The notes: generated by a model from the letters alone, not told the origin. A stretch of 64,000 nucleotides of DNA from Kosakonia sp. BYX6 (GCF_038449125.1 NZ_CP151800.1:3878406-3942405); one strand, 5' to 3'; numbered from the stretch's first letter, positions 45,108 to 57,179 are shown. Numbers and translations are program-made.

Positions 45108-48014
45108 ATGCCCTTTACACTTGGTCAACGCTGGATTAGCGACACGGAAAGCGAACTGGGACTTGGAACAGTCGTTGCAATGGATGCGCGCACGGTCACC
45201 CTGCTGTTCCCCGCCACGGGCGAGAATCGTTTATATGCCCGCAGCGATTCTCCGGTCACGCGCGTCATGTTCAATCCCGGTGATACGGTAACCAGCCACG
45301 AAGGCTGGCAGTTAACCATTGAAGATGTAAAAGAAGAAAACGGTCTGCTCGCCTACACCGGCACCCGCCTGGATACCGAAGAAAGCAATGTTGTCCTGCG
45401 TGAAGTGCTGCTCGACAGCAAGCTGGTGTTTAGCAAACCGCAGGATCGCCTGTTCGCCGGGCAAATCGACCGCATGGATCGTTTCGCGCTGCGCTTTCGC
45501 GCGCGTAAATACCAAAGTGAACAGTACCGCATGCCGTGGAGCGGCCTGCGCGGCCAGCGCACAAACCTGATCCCGCACCAATTGCATATCGCCCATGATG
45601 TCGGCCGTCGCCATGCGCCACGCGTGCTGCTGGCCGATGAAGTGGGCCTCGGTAAAACCATCGAAGCCGGGATGATCCTGCATCAACAACTGCTTTCCGG
45701 CGCGGCGGAACGCGTGCTGATCGTGGTGCCGGAAACCCTGCAACACCAGTGGCTGGTGGAAATGCTGCGTCGCTTCAACCTGCGTTTCGCGCTGTTTGAC
45801 GACACGCGTTATGCCGAAGCGCAGCACGATACGGATAACCCGTTCGAAACGGAACAGTTGGTGATCTGCTCGCTGGATTTTGTGCGCCGCAATAAACAGC
45901 GCCTCGAGCACCTGTGCGATGCCGAGTGGGATCTGCTGGTGGTCGACGAAGCGCACCATCTGGTGTGGAGCGAAAAAGAAGCGAGCCGCGAATATCTGGC
46001 GATTGAGCAACTGGCCGAGCGCGTGCCGGGCATTCTGCTGCTGACCGCCACGCCAGAACAGTTGGGGATGGAGAGCCACTTTGCGCGCCTGCGCCTGCTC
46101 GATCCAAACCGCTTCCATGATTTCGCCCAGTTTGTTGAAGAGCAGAAAAACTACCGTCCGGTTGCCGATGCCGTGGCCCTGCTGCTGGCGGGCGAACACC
46201 TGAGCAATGACTCGCTCAATATGCTCAGCGATCTGGTGGGCGAGCAGGATATTGAACCGCTGCTGCAAACCGCCAATAGCGATCGCGAAGGTGCCGCTGC
46301 CGCGCGCCAGGAACTGATCACCATGTTGATGGACCGCCACGGCACCAGCCGCGTGCTGTTCCGCAACACCCGTAATGGCGTGAAAGGTTTCCCGAAACGC
46401 GAGCTGCACACGGTGAAATTGCCGCTGCCGACGCAGTATCAAACCGCGATTAAAGTTTCCGGCATTATGGGCGCCCAAAAAAGCCAGGAAGAACGCGCCT
46501 GCGACATGCTCTACCCGGAACAGATTTATCAAGAATTTGAAGGCGATAGCGGTACCTGGTGGAACTTCGATCCGCGCGTTGAGTGGCTGATGGGTTATTT
46601 GACCAGCCACCGCTCGCAGAAAGTGCTGGTGATCTGCGCCAAAGCGGCCACTGCGCTGCAACTGGAGCAGGTTCTGCGCGAACGCGAAGGCATCCGCGCA
46701 GCGGTGTTCCACGAAGGCATGTCGATCATCGAACGCGACCGCGCAGCGGCGTGGTTTGGTGAAGAAGACAGCGGCGCGCAGGTGCTGCTCTGTTCTGAAA
46801 TCGGCTCTGAAGGCCGTAACTTCCAGTTCGCCAGCCAGTTGGTGATGTTCGATCTGCCGTTTAACCCGGATCTGCTGGAACAGCGTATCGGCCGCCTGGA
46901 CCGTATTGGTCAGGCGCACGACATTCAGATTCACGTGCCTTACCTGGAAAAAACCGCGCAGTCCGTACTGGTGCGCTGGTATCACGAAGGGCTGGATGCG
47001 TTTGAGCACACCTGCCCGACCGGCCGCGCGATTTACGACAGCGTTCATGGCGAGTTGATTAATTATCTGGCCGCGCCGGAAAATACCGATGGCTTTGAGC
47101 AACTGATCAAATCCTGCCGCGAGCAGCACGATGCGCTGAAAGCGCAACTCGAACAGGGTCGCGACCGCCTGCTGGAGATCCACTCCAACGGCGGCGAAAA
47201 AGCGCAGGCGCTGGCGGAAAGCATCGCCGAGCAGGATGATGACACCGGGCTTATCACCTTCGCCATGAACCTGTTTGATATCGTCGGTATCAACCAGGAT
47301 GATCGCGGCGAAAACATGATTGTGCTGACGCCATCGGATCATATGCTGGTGCCGGATTTCCCGGGCCTGCCGGAAGATGGTTGCACCATCACCTTTGAGC
47401 GTGATGTTGCGCTGTCGCGCGAAGACGCGCAGTTTGTCACCTGGGAACACCCGATTATTCGCAACGGTCTGGATCTGATTCTCTCTGGCGATACCGGCAG
47501 CAGTACCATTTCATTGTTGAAAAACAAAGCCCTGCCGGTCGGCACGTTGCTGGTGGAACTGATTTACGTCGTTGAAGCGCAGGCACCGAAGCAGTTGCAG
47601 CTTAGCCGCTTCCTGCCGCCGACGCCGATCCGTCTGTTGATCGATAAAAACGGCAATAACCTGGCGTCGCAGGTTGAGTTCGAAACCTTCAACCGCCAGC
47701 TTAGCGCGGTCAACCGCCACACCGGCAGCAAACTGGTGAACGCGGTACAGCAGGACGTGCATCACATTCTGCAAAAAGGTGAAGCCCAGGTGGCGAGCGC
47801 CGCGCGTGAGCTGATTGACGCCGCGCGCAGCGAAGCCGATGAGAAGCTGTCGGCAGAACTGGCGCGCCTGGAAGCGCTGAAAGCGGTCAACCCGAACATT
47901 CGTGATGACGAATTGGCCGCTATTGAGAGCAACCGCCTGCAGGTGACGGAAAGCCTCGACCAGGCGAGCTGGCGACTGGACGCGCTGCGTCTGATTGTCG
48001 TGACGCATCAATAA
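45108..48014 (+). CDS. rapA: RapA, RNA polymerase-recycling SWI2/SNF2 ATPase
   Basis: Swi2/Snf2 ATPase bound to RNA polymerase core that helps release stalled polymerase. 968 residues as in E. coli. The N-terminal Tudor-like domains (about 1-107) are followed by helicase motifs [14 protein letters not shown] (near 177-189), II DEAHH (near 280), and in lobe 2 [16 protein letters not shown] and [11 protein letters not shown]. Begins 147 bases after polB, with its own leader; rluA follows 12 bases later. Confidence 0.98.
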   Translation: MPFTLGQRWISDTESELGLGTVVAMDARTVTLLFPATGENRLYARSDSPVTRVMFNPGDTVTSHEGWQLTIEDVKEENGLLAYTGTRLDTEESNVVLREVLLDSKLVFSKPQDRLFAGQIDRMDRFALRFRARKYQSEQYRMPWSGLRGQRTNLIPHQLHIAHDVGRRHAPRVLLADEVGLGKTIEAGMILHQQLLSGAAERVLIVVPETLQHQWLVEMLRRFNLRFALFDDTRYAEAQHDTDNPFETEQLVICSLDFVRRNKQRLEHLCDAEWDLLVVDEAHHLVWSEKEASREYLAIEQLAERVPGILLLTATPEQLGMESHFARLRLLDPNRFHDFAQFVEEQKNYRPVADAVALLLAGEHLSNDSLNMLSDLVGEQDIEPLLQTANSDREGAAAARQELITMLMDRHGTSRVLFRNTRNGVKGFPKRELHTVKLPLPTQYQTAIKVSGIMGAQKSQEERACDMLYPEQIYQEFEGDSGTWWNFDPRVEWLMGYLTSHRSQKVLVICAKAATALQLEQVLREREGIRAAVFHEGMSIIERDRAAAWFGEEDSGAQVLLCSEIGSEGRNFQFASQLVMFDLPFNPDLLEQRIGRLDRIGQAHDIQIHVPYLEKTAQSVLVRWYHEGLDAFEHTCPTGRAIYDSVHGELINYLAAPENTDGFEQLIKSCREQHDALKAQLEQGRDRLLEIHSNGGEKAQALAESIAEQDDDTGLITFAMNLFDIVGINQDDRGENMIVLTPSDHMLVPDFPGLPEDGCTITFERDVALSREDAQFVTWEHPIIRNGLDLILSGDTGSSTISLLKNKALPVGTLLVELIYVVEAQAPKQLQLSRFLPPTPIRLLIDKNGNNLASQVEFETFNRQLSAVNRHTGSKLVNAVQQDVHHILQKGEAQVASAARELIDAARSEADEKLSAELARLEALKAVNPNIRDDELAAIESNRLQVTESLDQASWRLDALRLIVVTHQ

Positions 48015-48026
48015 ACGGAGCCTGTC

Positions 48027-48686
48027 ATGGTAATGGAGCCCTACAATCCGCCGCAGGATCCCTGGCTGGTGATTCTCTATCAGGATGAGCACATTATGGT
48101 CGTCAACAAGCCCAGCGGCTTGTTGTCAGTGCCGGGACGCCTGGACGAACATAAAGACAGCGTGATGACACGAATTCAGCGCGATTTCCCGCAGGCTGAA
48201 TCCGTGCATCGCCTCGATATGGCGACCAGCGGTGTGATTGTGGTGGCGCTCACCAAAGAAGCCGAGCGCGAATTAAAACGCCAGTTCCGCGAACGCGAGC
48301 CAAAAAAGCAATATCTGGCGCGCGTCTGGGGCCACCCGGCGAAAGCGGAAGGGCTGGTGGATTTGCCACTGATTTGCGACTGGCCGAATCGCCCGAAGCA
48401 AAAGGTGTGTTATGAAACCGGCAAGGCGGCGCAAACGGAGTATGAAGTGCTGGCGTTTGAGGAGGATGGCACCGCCCGCGTGCGCTTAAAGCCGATTACC
48501 GGCCGTTCGCACCAGTTGCGCGTACATATGCTGGCGCTGGGCCATCCGATTCTCGGCGATCGCTTTTACGCGCCGCCAGACGTGCTGGCATTGGCGCCGC
48601 GTTTACAACTGCACGCGGAAACCTTGACCATCACCCACCCGGCGTTCGGTAACAGCATGACGTTTAAGGCGCCGGTCGATTTCTGA
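48027..48686 (+). CDS. rluA: RluA, 23S rRNA/tRNA pseudouridine synthase
   Basis: Makes pseudouridine at 746 of 23S rRNA and 32 of several tRNAs. 219 residues. The catalytic aspartate is Asp64 in HRLDMATSGVIVVAL; further family motifs are NKPSGLLSVPGR, RVKLKP-like VRLKPITGRSHQLRVHM and GHPILGDRFY. It ends at a shared hairpin before the convergent djlA gene. Confidence 0.97.
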   Translation: MVMEPYNPPQDPWLVILYQDEHIMVVNKPSGLLSVPGRLDEHKDSVMTRIQRDFPQAESVHRLDMATSGVIVVALTKEAERELKRQFREREPKKQYLARVWGHPAKAEGLVDLPLICDWPNRPKQKVCYETGKAAQTEYEVLAFEEDGTARVRLKPITGRSHQLRVHMLALGHPILGDRFYAPPDVLALAPRLQLHAETLTITHPAFGNSMTFKAPVDF

Positions 48687-48689
48687 CGG

Positions 48690-48717
48690 TTTTCCCCGGC
48701 CTGGCGGTCGGGGAACT
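48690..48717. terminator. Bidirectional terminator between rluA and djlA
   Basis: TTCCCCG (48692-48698) and CGGGGAA (48709-48715) form a perfect stem in the 37-base gap between the two convergent genes. T tracts are short on both sides. Confidence 0.6.
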
Positions 48718-48723
48718 TTCGGC

Positions 48724-49548
48724 TTAGCGGAACCCCTTCTGCTCGCGAATCAATTCGTAAGCTTTTTGAATTTCCTGCGCTTTTTGCTTCGCCATCTCCA
48801 TCATTTCCGGCGGTAAACCTTTCGCCACCAGTTTGTCCGGGTGATGCTCGCTCATTAACCGGCGATAAGCACGTTTAATGGTGGTGGTATCGTCTGTCGG
48901 TTTTACCCCCAGCACATTGCACGCATCTTCCAGCGTCGGGCCGCGTTGCGCCTGCTGCCAGCCCCCGCCGCCAGCCTGTTGCTGTGAAGAGTGATAACCG
49001 CCGCCAAACTGCGCCCCGCCCTGCATCATGCGCAGAAACTGATCGAATTGCAGACGCGAGATGCCTAACTCTTCAGCAATGACATACAACACCTGGCGTT
49101 CGCTCGGATGCAAAGAGCCGTCAGCAAAGGCCGCCTGGATTTGAATTTCCAGAAACATCCTAATCAAATCAAAGCGTCCGAAGCAGACGCTGCGGAACTG
49201 ACGCATCTTGTCGCGTAACGGGTAATTATCCGTTTTGCCGACGCGAAAAGCGTGCTGCGCCGCGGTGCGCGACTCACCATGCAGGTTCATGCGATCCATA
49301 AACAGGCTCGCGACCTGAATGTCCGCCTCGGTGACGCGTCCTTTCGATTTGGTCAGATGTCCCATCACCTCAAAGGTGGTGGCGAAAAAGAGCGACTGAC
49401 GTTCACGCTGGTTAGCAAACCACGCCATTTTACGGCTACGCGATTTATCAAAGATATGCCCGATTATTAGCCCAAGCACCGCGCCCCAAAAGCCGCCGCC
49501 CATGATAAGAGCGATGACCACACCAACCACTTTCCCCCAATACTGCAT
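48724..49548 (-). CDS. djlA: DjlA, membrane-anchored DnaK co-chaperone
   Basis: Type III J-protein anchored in the inner membrane that stimulates DnaK; overexpression in E. coli induces capsule through Rcs. 274 residues (271 recalled for E. coli). N-terminal glycine-rich membrane segment (about 7-31, [20 protein letters not shown]), a TerB-like helical domain (about 50-185), a Gly/Gln-rich linker (about 185-210) and the C-terminal J domain with HPD at 236-238. Confidence 0.97.
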   Translation of the reverse strand: MQYWGKVVGVVIALIMGGGFWGAVLGLIIGHIFDKSRSRKMAWFANQRERQSLFFATTFEVMGHLTKSKGRVTEADIQVASLFMDRMNLHGESRTAAQHAFRVGKTDNYPLRDKMRQFRSVCFGRFDLIRMFLEIQIQAAFADGSLHPSERQVLYVIAEELGISRLQFDQFLRMMQGGAQFGGGYHSSQQQAGGGGWQQAQRGPTLEDACNVLGVKPTDDTTTIKRAYRRLMSEHHPDKLVAKGLPPEMMEMAKQKAQEIQKAYELIREQKGFR

Positions 49549-49745
49549 ATACTCCCCAAATCGTCATGCCGTCGGCTAAAATTTGCTTTATCATACCCGT
49601 CATTCTATGCCGTGCACAGGCGCAGGCTTCTTGGATCTGGCTCGAACGCGGGCAGGATTAAAACTAGCGTTGCAAAGGCGAGTAAGTTAGTCTCAGACCG
49701 TTTGCCAGCGTAAAGCCACAGATGACGGAACAATAAATACAACGT

Positions 49746-52088
49746 ATGAAAAAACGTATCCCCACCCTCCTGGCCACCATGATTGGCTCCGCCCTCTACA
49801 GCCAGCAGGGGATGGCAGCCGATCTTGCCTCGCAGTGTATGCTTGGCGTTCCCAGCTACAACCGCCCGTTAGTTCAAGGCGATGCCAATGATTTACCGGT
49901 GACGATCAACGCCGATCACGCAAAGGGCAATTATCCCGACGATGCCGTATTTACCGGCAATGTGGACATAAATCAGGGTAATAGCCGCCTGCAAGCCGAT
50001 GAGGTTCAGCTTCATCAGCAGCAACCGGAAGGTCAGACAGACCCCGTTCGTACGGTGGATGCTCTGGGTAATGTGCACTATGACGATAACCAGGTCATCC
50101 TGAAAGGTCCGAAAGGCTGGTCGAATCTCAACACCAAAGACACCAACGTCTGGGAAGGTGATTACCAGATGGTGGATCGTCAGGGGCGCGGCACCGCCGA
50201 TCTGATGAAGCAGCGTGGGGCTAACCGCTACACCATTCTCGATAACGGTACATTTACCTCTTGCCTGCCGGGTTCGAACACCTGGAGCGTGGTAGGCAGC
50301 GAAGTGATCCAGGACCGCGAAGAACAAGTCGCTGAAATCTGGAACGCCCGCTTTAAACTCGGCCCGGTACCGGTTTTCTATAGCCCGTATCTGCAATTGC
50401 CGATCGGTGACAAGCGTCGTTCAGGCTTCCTGATCCCGAACGCCAAATACAGCACCAGTAACTATTTCGAATTCTATCTGCCCTACTACTGGAACATCGC
50501 ACCGAATATGGATGCGACCATCACGCCGCACTACATTCATAAACGCGGCAATACCCAGTGGCAAAACGAGTTCCGCTATTTGTCACAGGCCGGCCAGGGC
50601 CTGATCGAGTTCGACTATCTGCCGTCGGACAAAGTCTATGCCGATGAATACCCGACGGAAGGCGATCGCCACCGTTGGTTGTTCTTCTGGCAGCATTCAG
50701 GCGTGATGGACAAAGTGTGGCGTTTCAGCGCCAACTACACCAAAGTCAGCGATCCGCGCTACTTTAATAACTTCTCATCGAAATACGGTTCGAGTACCGA
50801 CGGTTACGCCACGCAAATCTTAAGTGCGGGTTATGCGGTAGAGAACTTTAACGCCACGGTATCGACCAAGCAGTTCCAGGTGTTTAACCGCCAGAGCAGC
50901 AACTCCTACTCCGCGCAGCCGCAGGTGGACGTTAACTGGTATCACAACGATTTAGGGCCGTTTGACTTCCGCATTTATGGTCAGGCGGTGAATTTCGTCA
51001 ACACCAACTCGAATAACCCTGAATCCACCCGTTTGCACATGGAGCCGACATTAAGCTTGCCGGTATCCAACGAGTGGAGCAGCCTGAATACCGAAGTCAA
51101 AATGCTGGCAACCCATTACCAGCAGACCAATCTCGATACCTATAACGAGAGAAACGGCACGGATTACCGCTCCTCTGTTAACCGCGTGATGCCACAGTTT
51201 AAAACCGACGGCAGGCTGGTCTTCGAGCGCGATATGAACTGGGCGGAAGGCTATACCCAAACACTGGAACCGCGCGCGCAGTACCTTTACGTGCCGTATC
51301 GCGATCAGAGCCATATCAACAACTATGACTCCTCGTTGCTGCAGTCTGACTACAGCGGTCTGTTCCGCGACCGCACTTATGGCGGTCTTGACCGCATCGC
51401 ATCGGCAAACCAGGTCACTACCGGCGTCACAACCCGCATATATGATGATGCGGCGGTTGAACGTTTTAACGTTTCTGTTGGTCAAATTTACTATTTCACC
51501 GAATCCCGTACCGGTGATGACAACATTAACTGGGAGAAAGACAACAAAACGGGTTCGCTGGTGTGGGCGGGCGATACGTACTGGCGCATCTCCGATCGTT
51601 GGGGTCTGCGCGGCGGGGTTCAGTACGATACCCGGTTGAATAACATCGCCAACAGCAGTACGGCGCTGGAATATCGCCGCGATCAAGATCGTATGGTGCA
51701 GTTGAGCTATCGCTACGCCAGCCCGGAGTACATCCAGGCGACGCTGCCGAACTTTGCGACTGCCGAGCAGTATAAGCAGGGGATTTCGCAGGTGGGTACC
51801 GCAGCAAGCTGGCCGATTGCCGATCGCTGGTCGATCGTTGGCGCTTACTACTTCGATACCAACACCAACAAATCCGCCGACCAAATGGTTGGCGTGCAAT
51901 ACAACTCCTGCTGTTATGCGATTCGTCTTGGCTACGAACGCAAACTTAACGGCTGGGAAAATGATCAAAGTAAGTATGAAAAAGTTATCGGTTTCAACAT
52001 TGAGCTTCGCGGCCTGAGTTCCAACTACGGTTTGGGTACGCAAGAAATGCTGCGTTCGAACATTCTGCCGTACCGTAGCTCACTGTGA
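49746..52088 (+). CDS. lptD: LptD, outer-membrane LPS assembly barrel
   Basis: Outer-membrane beta-barrel that inserts LPS with LptE. 780 residues (784 in E. coli). Signal peptide [20 protein letters not shown] to about residue 24; an OstA jellyroll follows ([20 protein letters not shown]) and a large barrel from about 230. The four cysteines needed for the interdomain disulfides are kept: Cys31, Cys near 173 (TSCLPG) and the Cys-Cys pair near 722-723 (NSCCYAI). surA follows 53 bases later; pairing of lptD with its folding factor is the usual operon. Confidence 0.98.
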   Translation: MKKRIPTLLATMIGSALYSQQGMAADLASQCMLGVPSYNRPLVQGDANDLPVTINADHAKGNYPDDAVFTGNVDINQGNSRLQADEVQLHQQQPEGQTDPVRTVDALGNVHYDDNQVILKGPKGWSNLNTKDTNVWEGDYQMVDRQGRGTADLMKQRGANRYTILDNGTFTSCLPGSNTWSVVGSEVIQDREEQVAEIWNARFKLGPVPVFYSPYLQLPIGDKRRSGFLIPNAKYSTSNYFEFYLPYYWNIAPNMDATITPHYIHKRGNTQWQNEFRYLSQAGQGLIEFDYLPSDKVYADEYPTEGDRHRWLFFWQHSGVMDKVWRFSANYTKVSDPRYFNNFSSKYGSSTDGYATQILSAGYAVENFNATVSTKQFQVFNRQSSNSYSAQPQVDVNWYHNDLGPFDFRIYGQAVNFVNTNSNNPESTRLHMEPTLSLPVSNEWSSLNTEVKMLATHYQQTNLDTYNERNGTDYRSSVNRVMPQFKTDGRLVFERDMNWAEGYTQTLEPRAQYLYVPYRDQSHINNYDSSLLQSDYSGLFRDRTYGGLDRIASANQVTTGVTTRIYDDAAVERFNVSVGQIYYFTESRTGDDNINWEKDNKTGSLVWAGDTYWRISDRWGLRGGVQYDTRLNNIANSSTALEYRRDQDRMVQLSYRYASPEYIQATLPNFATAEQYKQGISQVGTAASWPIADRWSIVGAYYFDTNTNKSADQMVGVQYNSCCYAIRLGYERKLNGWENDQSKYEKVIGFNIELRGLSSNYGLGTQEMLRSNILPYRSSL

Positions 52089-52141
52089 TCTGTTTGATTT
52101 GCAACGTAATCCGCATTGCGGTTAATTGAAATGGAAAAGGT

Positions 52142-53428
52142 ATGAAGAACTGGAAAACGCTGCTTCTCGGTATCGCTATGGTTGCGAATACCAGTTTTGC
52201 CGCGCCTCAGGTTGTCGATAAAGTCGCCGCCGTGGTCAATAACGGCGTCGTGCTCGAAAGTGATGTTGATAGTTTGATGCACTCCGTGAAGGCCAACGCG
52301 GGCCAGGCTGGCCAGCAATTACCTGATGACGCCACGCTGCGCCATCAGATCCTTGAACGCCTGATCATGGATCAAATCATTTTGCAGATGGGCACGAAAA
52401 TGGGCGTCAAAGTGACTGACGAACAGCTCGATGCCGCCATCGCGGATATTGCGAAACAGAACAATATGACGATGGATCAAATGCGCAGCCGTCTGGCGTA
52501 CGACGGGGTGAACTTCGCCACCTACCGTAACCAGATTCGCCAGGAGATGATCATCTCTGAAGTGCGCAACGGTGAAGTGCGCCGCCGCATCAGCGTTCTG
52601 CCACAGGAAGTGGACGCGCTGGCGCAGCAGGTGGGCAATCAGAACGATGCCAGCACCGAGCTGAACCTGAGCCACATCCTGATCCCGCTGTCTGAAAACC
52701 CAACGTCCGATCAGGTCAACGAAGCGGAAGCCCAGGCGCGTTCCATCGTTGAACAAGCGCGTAACGGCGGTGATTTTGGCAAACTGGCGATCACCTACTC
52801 TGCCGATCAGCAGGCGCTGAAGGGCGGCCAGATGGGCTGGGGTCGTATTCAGGAACTGCCGAGTATCTTCGCTCAGGCGCTGAGTACCGCCAAAAAAGGC
52901 GATGTGATCGGCCCTATCCGCTCCGGTGTTGGCTTCCATATTTTGAAAGTTAACGATCTGCGCGGTCAGACGCAGAGCATTTCCGTCACTGAAGTGCATG
53001 CCCGCCATATCCTGCTGAAACCGTCGCCGATCATGAGCGATGACCAGGCACGCGCTAAACTGGAACAGATTGCCGCAGACATTAAGAGTGGCAAAACCAC
53101 GTTCGCTAACGCCGCGAAAGAGTTCTCCCAGGATCCGGGTTCTGCAAATCAGGGCGGCGATCTGGGTTGGGCGTCAGCGGATATTTACGATCCGGCATTC
53201 CGCGATGCGTTAATGAAGCTGCAACGCGGCCAGATGAGCGGCCCGGTGCACTCCTCTTTCGGCTGGCACCTGATCGAAATGCTCGACAGCCGCAACGTCG
53301 ACAAAACCGACGCCGCACAGAAAGATCGCGCATATCGCATGCTGATGAACCGCAAATTCTCTGAAGAAGCGGCAACCTGGATGCAGGAACAACGCGCCAC
53401 TGCTTACGTCAAAATTCTGAGCAATTAA
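52142..53428 (+). CDS. surA: SurA periplasmic chaperone and peptidyl-prolyl isomerase
   Basis: Main periplasmic carrier of unfolded outer-membrane proteins such as LptD. 428 residues as in E. coli. Signal peptide [20 protein letters not shown] (cleaved before APQVVDKV), N-terminal chaperone domain, two parvulin domains (about 171-272 with [11 protein letters not shown], and 282-381 with [12 protein letters not shown]), and a short C-terminal helix. The stop overlaps the pdxA ATG by one base (TAATG). Confidence 0.98.
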   Translation: MKNWKTLLLGIAMVANTSFAAPQVVDKVAAVVNNGVVLESDVDSLMHSVKANAGQAGQQLPDDATLRHQILERLIMDQIILQMGTKMGVKVTDEQLDAAIADIAKQNNMTMDQMRSRLAYDGVNFATYRNQIRQEMIISEVRNGEVRRRISVLPQEVDALAQQVGNQNDASTELNLSHILIPLSENPTSDQVNEAEAQARSIVEQARNGGDFGKLAITYSADQQALKGGQMGWGRIQELPSIFAQALSTAKKGDVIGPIRSGVGFHILKVNDLRGQTQSISVTEVHARHILLKPSPIMSDDQARAKLEQIAADIKSGKTTFANAAKEFSQDPGSANQGGDLGWASADIYDPAFRDALMKLQRGQMSGPVHSSFGWHLIEMLDSRNVDKTDAAQKDRAYRMLMNRKFSEEAATWMQEQRATAYVKILSN

Positions 53429-54414
53429 TGAAAATACAGCGTGTCGTTATCACTCCCGGCGAACCCGCCGGGATTGGCCCGGACCTGGTAGTACAACTCG
53501 CCCAGCGCGACTGGCCGGTTGAACTGGTTATCTGTGCCGATGCGACGCTGTTAACCGACCGGGCAGCCCTGCTCGGTCTGCCGCTGGCGTTGCGGGAATA
53601 TCACCCCAACGCCCAAACGACAGCGCAACAAGCCGGTACGCTCACCGTATTACCTGTCTCGCTTCGCGCGCCGGTTTCCCCTGGCGTGTTGAACACCCTG
53701 AATGGCCCCTATGTTGTTGATACCCTTGCCCGCGCCTGCGATGGCTGCCTGAAGGGTGAATTCGCCGCGCTGATTACCGGCCCGGTGCATAAAGGGGTGA
53801 TTAACGACGCGGGTACCCCGTTTACCGGGCATACGGAGTTTTTCGAAGCGCGTTCGCACGCGGCGAAAGTGGTGATGATGCTGGCAACCGAAGCGTTGCG
53901 CGTGGCGCTGGCCACCACGCATCTGCCCCTCAAAGCAGTTGCGGACGCCATCACGCCGGCTCTGTTGCGTGAAGTGATCGGCATCCTGCACAGTGATTTG
54001 CAGCAAAAATTCGGTATTCCCCAGCCGCATATCCTTGTCTGCGGGCTCAACCCGCACGCCGGGGAAGGCGGCCATATGGGCTCGGAAGAGATCGACACGA
54101 TCATTCCGGTGCTGGATGAAATGCGCGCCAAAGGCATGAACTTAAGTGGTCCGCTGCCTGCGGATACACTGTTTCAGCCGAAATACCTCGATAACGCCGA
54201 CGCCGTACTGGCGATGTACCACGATCAAGGCCTGCCCGTGCTAAAATACCAGGGCTTTGGCCGCGGCGTGAATATCACCCTCGGTTTACCTTTTATTCGC
54301 ACATCCGTCGACCACGGCACCGCCCTTGAACTGGCGGGGCTTGGCACCGCGGATGTCGGCAGTTTTATTACGGCGCTTAATCTCGCCATCAAAATGATTG
54401 TTAATACTCAATGA
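53428..54414 (+). CDS. pdxA: 4-hydroxythreonine-4-phosphate dehydrogenase PdxA
   Basis: NAD-dependent dehydrogenase in the DXP-dependent pyridoxal phosphate pathway. 328 residues. Metal-binding histidines lie in TTHLPLKAV (near 166), [13 protein letters not shown] (near 211) and [10 protein letters not shown]-type C-terminus with SVDHGTAL (near 290); [13 protein letters not shown] opens the protein. Overlaps rsmA by four bases (ATGA), as in E. coli. Confidence 0.97.
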   Translation: MKIQRVVITPGEPAGIGPDLVVQLAQRDWPVELVICADATLLTDRAALLGLPLALREYHPNAQTTAQQAGTLTVLPVSLRAPVSPGVLNTLNGPYVVDTLARACDGCLKGEFAALITGPVHKGVINDAGTPFTGHTEFFEARSHAAKVVMMLATEALRVALATTHLPLKAVADAITPALLREVIGILHSDLQQKFGIPQPHILVCGLNPHAGEGGHMGSEEIDTIIPVLDEMRAKGMNLSGPLPADTLFQPKYLDNADAVLAMYHDQGLPVLKYQGFGRGVNITLGLPFIRTSVDHGTALELAGLGTADVGSFITALNLAIKMIVNTQ

Positions 54415-55232
54415 ATACACGCGTCCATCAGGGCCACTTAGCTCGCAAACGCTTCGGGCAAAACTTCCTCCACGACCAGTTCGTGATCGACAGCATCGTT
54501 TCCGCCATCAACCCGCAAAAGGGTCAGGCCATGGTCGAAATCGGCCCAGGGCTTGGCGCGCTGACCGAACCGGTTGGCGATCGCCTGGACAAAATGACGG
54601 TTATCGAGCTTGACCGCGATCTGGCGGCACGCCTGCAAACGCACCCGTTCCTCGCGCCAAAGCTGACAATTTATCAGCAAGATGCGATGACCATGGACTT
54701 TGGCGAGCTGTCAAAAACGCTGGGTCAGCCGCTGCGCGTGTTCGGCAACTTGCCGTATAACATCTCCACACCGTTGATGTTCCATCTGTTTAGCTATACT
54801 GATGCCATTGCCGACATGCACTTTATGCTGCAAAAAGAGGTGGTGAATCGCCTGGTTGCAGGACCAAACAGTAAGGCGTATGGTCGATTAAGCGTGATGG
54901 CGCAGTACTATTGCCAGATCATCCCGGTGCTGGAAGTGCCGCCGACCGCGTTCGCGCCGCCGCCGAAGGTGGATTCTGCCGTGGTTCGTTTGGTTCCACA
55001 CGCAACGATGCCGCATCCGGTGAAAGAAATTCGCACGTTGAGCCGCATCACCACCGAAGCGTTTAACCAGCGCCGTAAGACAATCCGTAACAGCCTCGGC
55101 AATGTGTTTACGGTCGATGTGCTGGCATCGTTGGGTATCGATCCGGCGATGCGCGCAGAAAATATCTCTGTTGCGCAATATTGTCAGTTAGCGAATTACC
55201 TGACGGATAATGCGCCGCCGAAGGAGAGTTAA
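54411..55232 (+). CDS. rsmA: RsmA (KsgA), 16S rRNA dimethyladenosine methyltransferase
   Basis: Dimethylates A1518 and A1519 in 16S rRNA, a late ribosome-assembly checkpoint; loss gives kasugamycin resistance. 273 residues as in E. coli. SAM site [14 protein letters not shown] near residues 42-55, catalytic NLPYNIS near 113-119, and [19 protein letters not shown]. apaG starts four bases after its stop region. Confidence 0.98.
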   Translation: MNTRVHQGHLARKRFGQNFLHDQFVIDSIVSAINPQKGQAMVEIGPGLGALTEPVGDRLDKMTVIELDRDLAARLQTHPFLAPKLTIYQQDAMTMDFGELSKTLGQPLRVFGNLPYNISTPLMFHLFSYTDAIADMHFMLQKEVVNRLVAGPNSKAYGRLSVMAQYYCQIIPVLEVPPTAFAPPPKVDSAVVRLVPHATMPHPVKEIRTLSRITTEAFNQRRKTIRNSLGNVFTVDVLASLGIDPAMRAENISVAQYCQLANYLTDNAPPKES

Positions 55233-55235
55233 CCC

Positions 55236-55613
55236 ATGATCAATTCGCCCCGAGTGTCTATACAGGTACAAAGCATTTATATCGAGTCTCAGTCGCTTCC
55301 CGACAACGAACGTTACGTTTTTGCTTATACCGTTACCATCCGGAATTTGGGGCGAACCTCCGTCCAGTTACTCAAACGCTACTGGCTGATCACCAATGGA
55401 AATGGCCGCGAAACGGAAGTACAAGGTGAAGGTGTGGTGGGCGAACAGCCCCATATCGAACCCGGCGGCGAATATCAATATACCAGCGGTGCGGTGATTG
55501 AAACGCCGCTGGGCACCATGCAAGGCCACTACGAAATGGTCGATGCGCAAGGCAACGCGTTTCGCATCGCTATCCCGGTCTTCCGACTCGCTGTTCCAAT
55601 AGTGATCCATTAA
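55236..55613 (+). CDS. apaG: ApaG (CorD) protein
   Basis: 125-residue protein of the ApaG/DUF525 beta-sandwich family. Related to divalent-cation resistance in Salmonella (corD); no enzyme activity is firmly assigned. Family motifs [33 protein letters not shown] and [11 protein letters not shown] are clear. It lies between rsmA and apaH in the usual operon. Confidence 0.96.
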   Translation: MINSPRVSIQVQSIYIESQSLPDNERYVFAYTVTIRNLGRTSVQLLKRYWLITNGNGRETEVQGEGVVGEQPHIEPGGEYQYTSGAVIETPLGTMQGHYEMVDAQGNAFRIAIPVFRLAVPIVIH

Positions 55614-55617
55614 TACA

Positions 55618-56466
55618 ATGTCTACATACCTTATTGGCGACGTTCACGGTTGCTTTGATGAACTGATCGCGCTGTTAAAACAGGTTGAATTTTCGCCGGA
55701 ACACGACACCTTATGGCTGACAGGCGACCTGGTCGCGCGCGGCCCCGGCTCGCTGGACGTGCTGCGTTATGTCAAATCCCTTGGCGACAGCGTGCGCATC
55801 GTACTCGGCAATCACGATTTGCACCTGCTGGCCGTCTTCGCCGGGATCAGCCGTAACAAGCCGAAAGACAGGTTGAATTTACTGCTGGAAGCCCCCGACG
55901 CCGATGAGCTGATCAACTGGCTGCGCCGCCAGCCGCTGTTGCAAATCGACGAAGATAAAAAGCTGCTGATGGCGCATGCCGGTATTACGCCGCAGTGGGA
56001 TATCGATACCGCCAAAAGTTGCGCCCGCGATGCAGAAGCCGTACTGGCGAGCGATTCTTACCCGCTGTTTCTCGACGCGATGTATGGCGATCTGCCGAAC
56101 CACTGGACGCCAGAACTCAGCGGCCTCGCGCGCCTGCGCTTTATCACCAATGCGTTTACACGTATGCGTTATTGCTTCCCGAACGGGCAGCTTGATATGT
56201 ACTGCAAAGACATTCCTCAGCACGCCCCCGCGCCGTTGAAACCCTGGTTTGCCATTCCGGGACCGGTCGCGCAGGAATACAGCATCGTGTTTGGCCACTG
56301 GGCATCGCTGGAAGGAACAGGCACGCCGGAAGGGATTTACGGGCTGGATACAGGTTGTTGCTGGGGCGGCGAGCTGACTTGCCTGCGCTGGGAAGATAAA
56401 AAATACTTCACGCAGCAGTCTAACCGCCAAATGGACTTGGGTGATGACGAGGCGATCGCCTCTTAA
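55618..56466 (+). CDS. apaH: ApaH, diadenosine tetraphosphatase
   Basis: Symmetrically cleaves Ap4A to two ADP and removes Np4 caps from mRNA. 282 residues. Calcineurin-type metallophosphatase motifs: GDVHGCFDE (Asp8, His10), [19 protein letters not shown], and later the HAG and FGHWASLEG motifs. Last gene of the lptD-apaH run; convergent with folA. Confidence 0.97.
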   Translation: MSTYLIGDVHGCFDELIALLKQVEFSPEHDTLWLTGDLVARGPGSLDVLRYVKSLGDSVRIVLGNHDLHLLAVFAGISRNKPKDRLNLLLEAPDADELINWLRRQPLLQIDEDKKLLMAHAGITPQWDIDTAKSCARDAEAVLASDSYPLFLDAMYGDLPNHWTPELSGLARLRFITNAFTRMRYCFPNGQLDMYCKDIPQHAPAPLKPWFAIPGPVAQEYSIVFGHWASLEGTGTPEGIYGLDTGCCWGGELTCLRWEDKKYFTQQSNRQMDLGDDEAIAS

Positions 56467-56505
56467 GAAAGCCTTCCCCGACGCACTTGCGCCGGGGAAA
56501 GTTGA

Positions 56506-56985
56506 TTATCGGCGATCCAGAATTTCGAAGCAGTAGCTGTGTGAATTCTGCTCGTCGGCATCGTGAAACTCGCTGAATACCGATTCCCACTCGTCCGGAT
56601 CGTAATCCGGGAAATGGGTATCGCCTTCCACTTCCGCATCAATATGCGTCAGATACAGGCGCTGCGCCATCGGCAGGCACTGCTCGTAAACGCGACCACC
56701 GCCGATCACCATGATCTCTTCGGCATCGCCACACTGCGCGATCGCTTCATCGATCGATTTCACCCACTGCACGCGGTCGTCATTGCCCGGCTGGCTGCTT
56801 ACCACAATGTTTTTTCGACCCGGTAACGGGCGACCGATGGATTCCCACGTCAGGCGGCCCATCACAACCGGTTTGTTTAAGGTATTGCGCTTAAACCAGG
56901 CGAGATCGGCAGGGAGATCCCACGGCATCGCATTTTCCATGCCGATGACGCGATCCACTGCTAACGCCGCAATCAGACTGATCAT
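56506..56985 (-). CDS. folA: Dihydrofolate reductase FolA
   Basis: Reduces dihydrofolate to tetrahydrofolate; target of trimethoprim. The start [20 protein letters not shown] gives 159 residues as in E. coli; a longer frame adds 17 foreign residues. Catalytic Asp27 ([12 protein letters not shown]), Met20 loop, and the NADPH loop GRKNIVVSS are present, as is [10 protein letters not shown]. Residue 45 is Leu ([10 protein letters not shown]) where E. coli has His. P21, A26, L28, W30 and I94 look wild-type, so no known trimethoprim-resistance change is seen. Confidence 0.98.
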   Translation of the reverse strand: MISLIAALAVDRVIGMENAMPWDLPADLAWFKRNTLNKPVVMGRLTWESIGRPLPGRKNIVVSSQPGNDDRVQWVKSIDEAIAQCGDAEEIMVIGGGRVYEQCLPMAQRLYLTHIDAEVEGDTHFPDYDPDEWESVFSEFHDADEQNSHSYCFEILDRR

Positions 56986-57018
56986 TGATTCATTCCTGGA
57001 TGCAAAAAAATTGTCGCC

Positions 57019-57047
57019 ACTATACGGAAAGCACAAACCTTCGTCGA
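57019..57047 (-). promoter_or_regulatory. folA promoter
   Basis: Minus strand -35 TCGACG (57042-57047), 17-base spacer, -10 TATAGT (57019-57024), followed by the GGCGACAATTTTTTT leader seen in E. coli folA. Start codon is 34 bases downstream. Confidence 0.7.
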
Positions 57048-57085
57048 CGGTGAGCGGAGTAAAGAGTGTGAAAAATTTCCATTCT

Positions 57086-57121
57086 GCTGGCGGTTACGCA
57101 ACCTGCGCCTGCACCGCCAGC
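57086..57121. repeat. Perfect inverted repeat between kefC and folA
   Basis: GCTGGCGGT (57086-57094) and ACCGCCAGC (57113-57121) form a perfect 9-bp stem; the loop can itself fold (GCA..TGC arms). It may end kefFC transcription before the folA promoter, but T tracts are only modest on either side. Confidence 0.55.
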
Positions 57122-57179
57122 TTTCCACACGCGTTGAATCAGAACCTTAGCCGTAAATCCGCCTGAACAGGCCACGGTT

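Noticed and set aside
45312-47450. 712-codon open frame on the minus strand opposite rapA
   Set aside because: It lies wholly inside the conserved rapA gene, has no family motifs, is Arg/His/Gln-rich as expected from a shadow frame of GC-biased codons, and has no ribosome-binding site. It is an antisense artefact.
49650-49710. Possible sigma-E promoter upstream of lptD
   Set aside because: lptD is sigma-E dependent in E. coli, but here only loose matches (AAAACT and GTCTCA with poor spacing) were found, so I do not claim a site.
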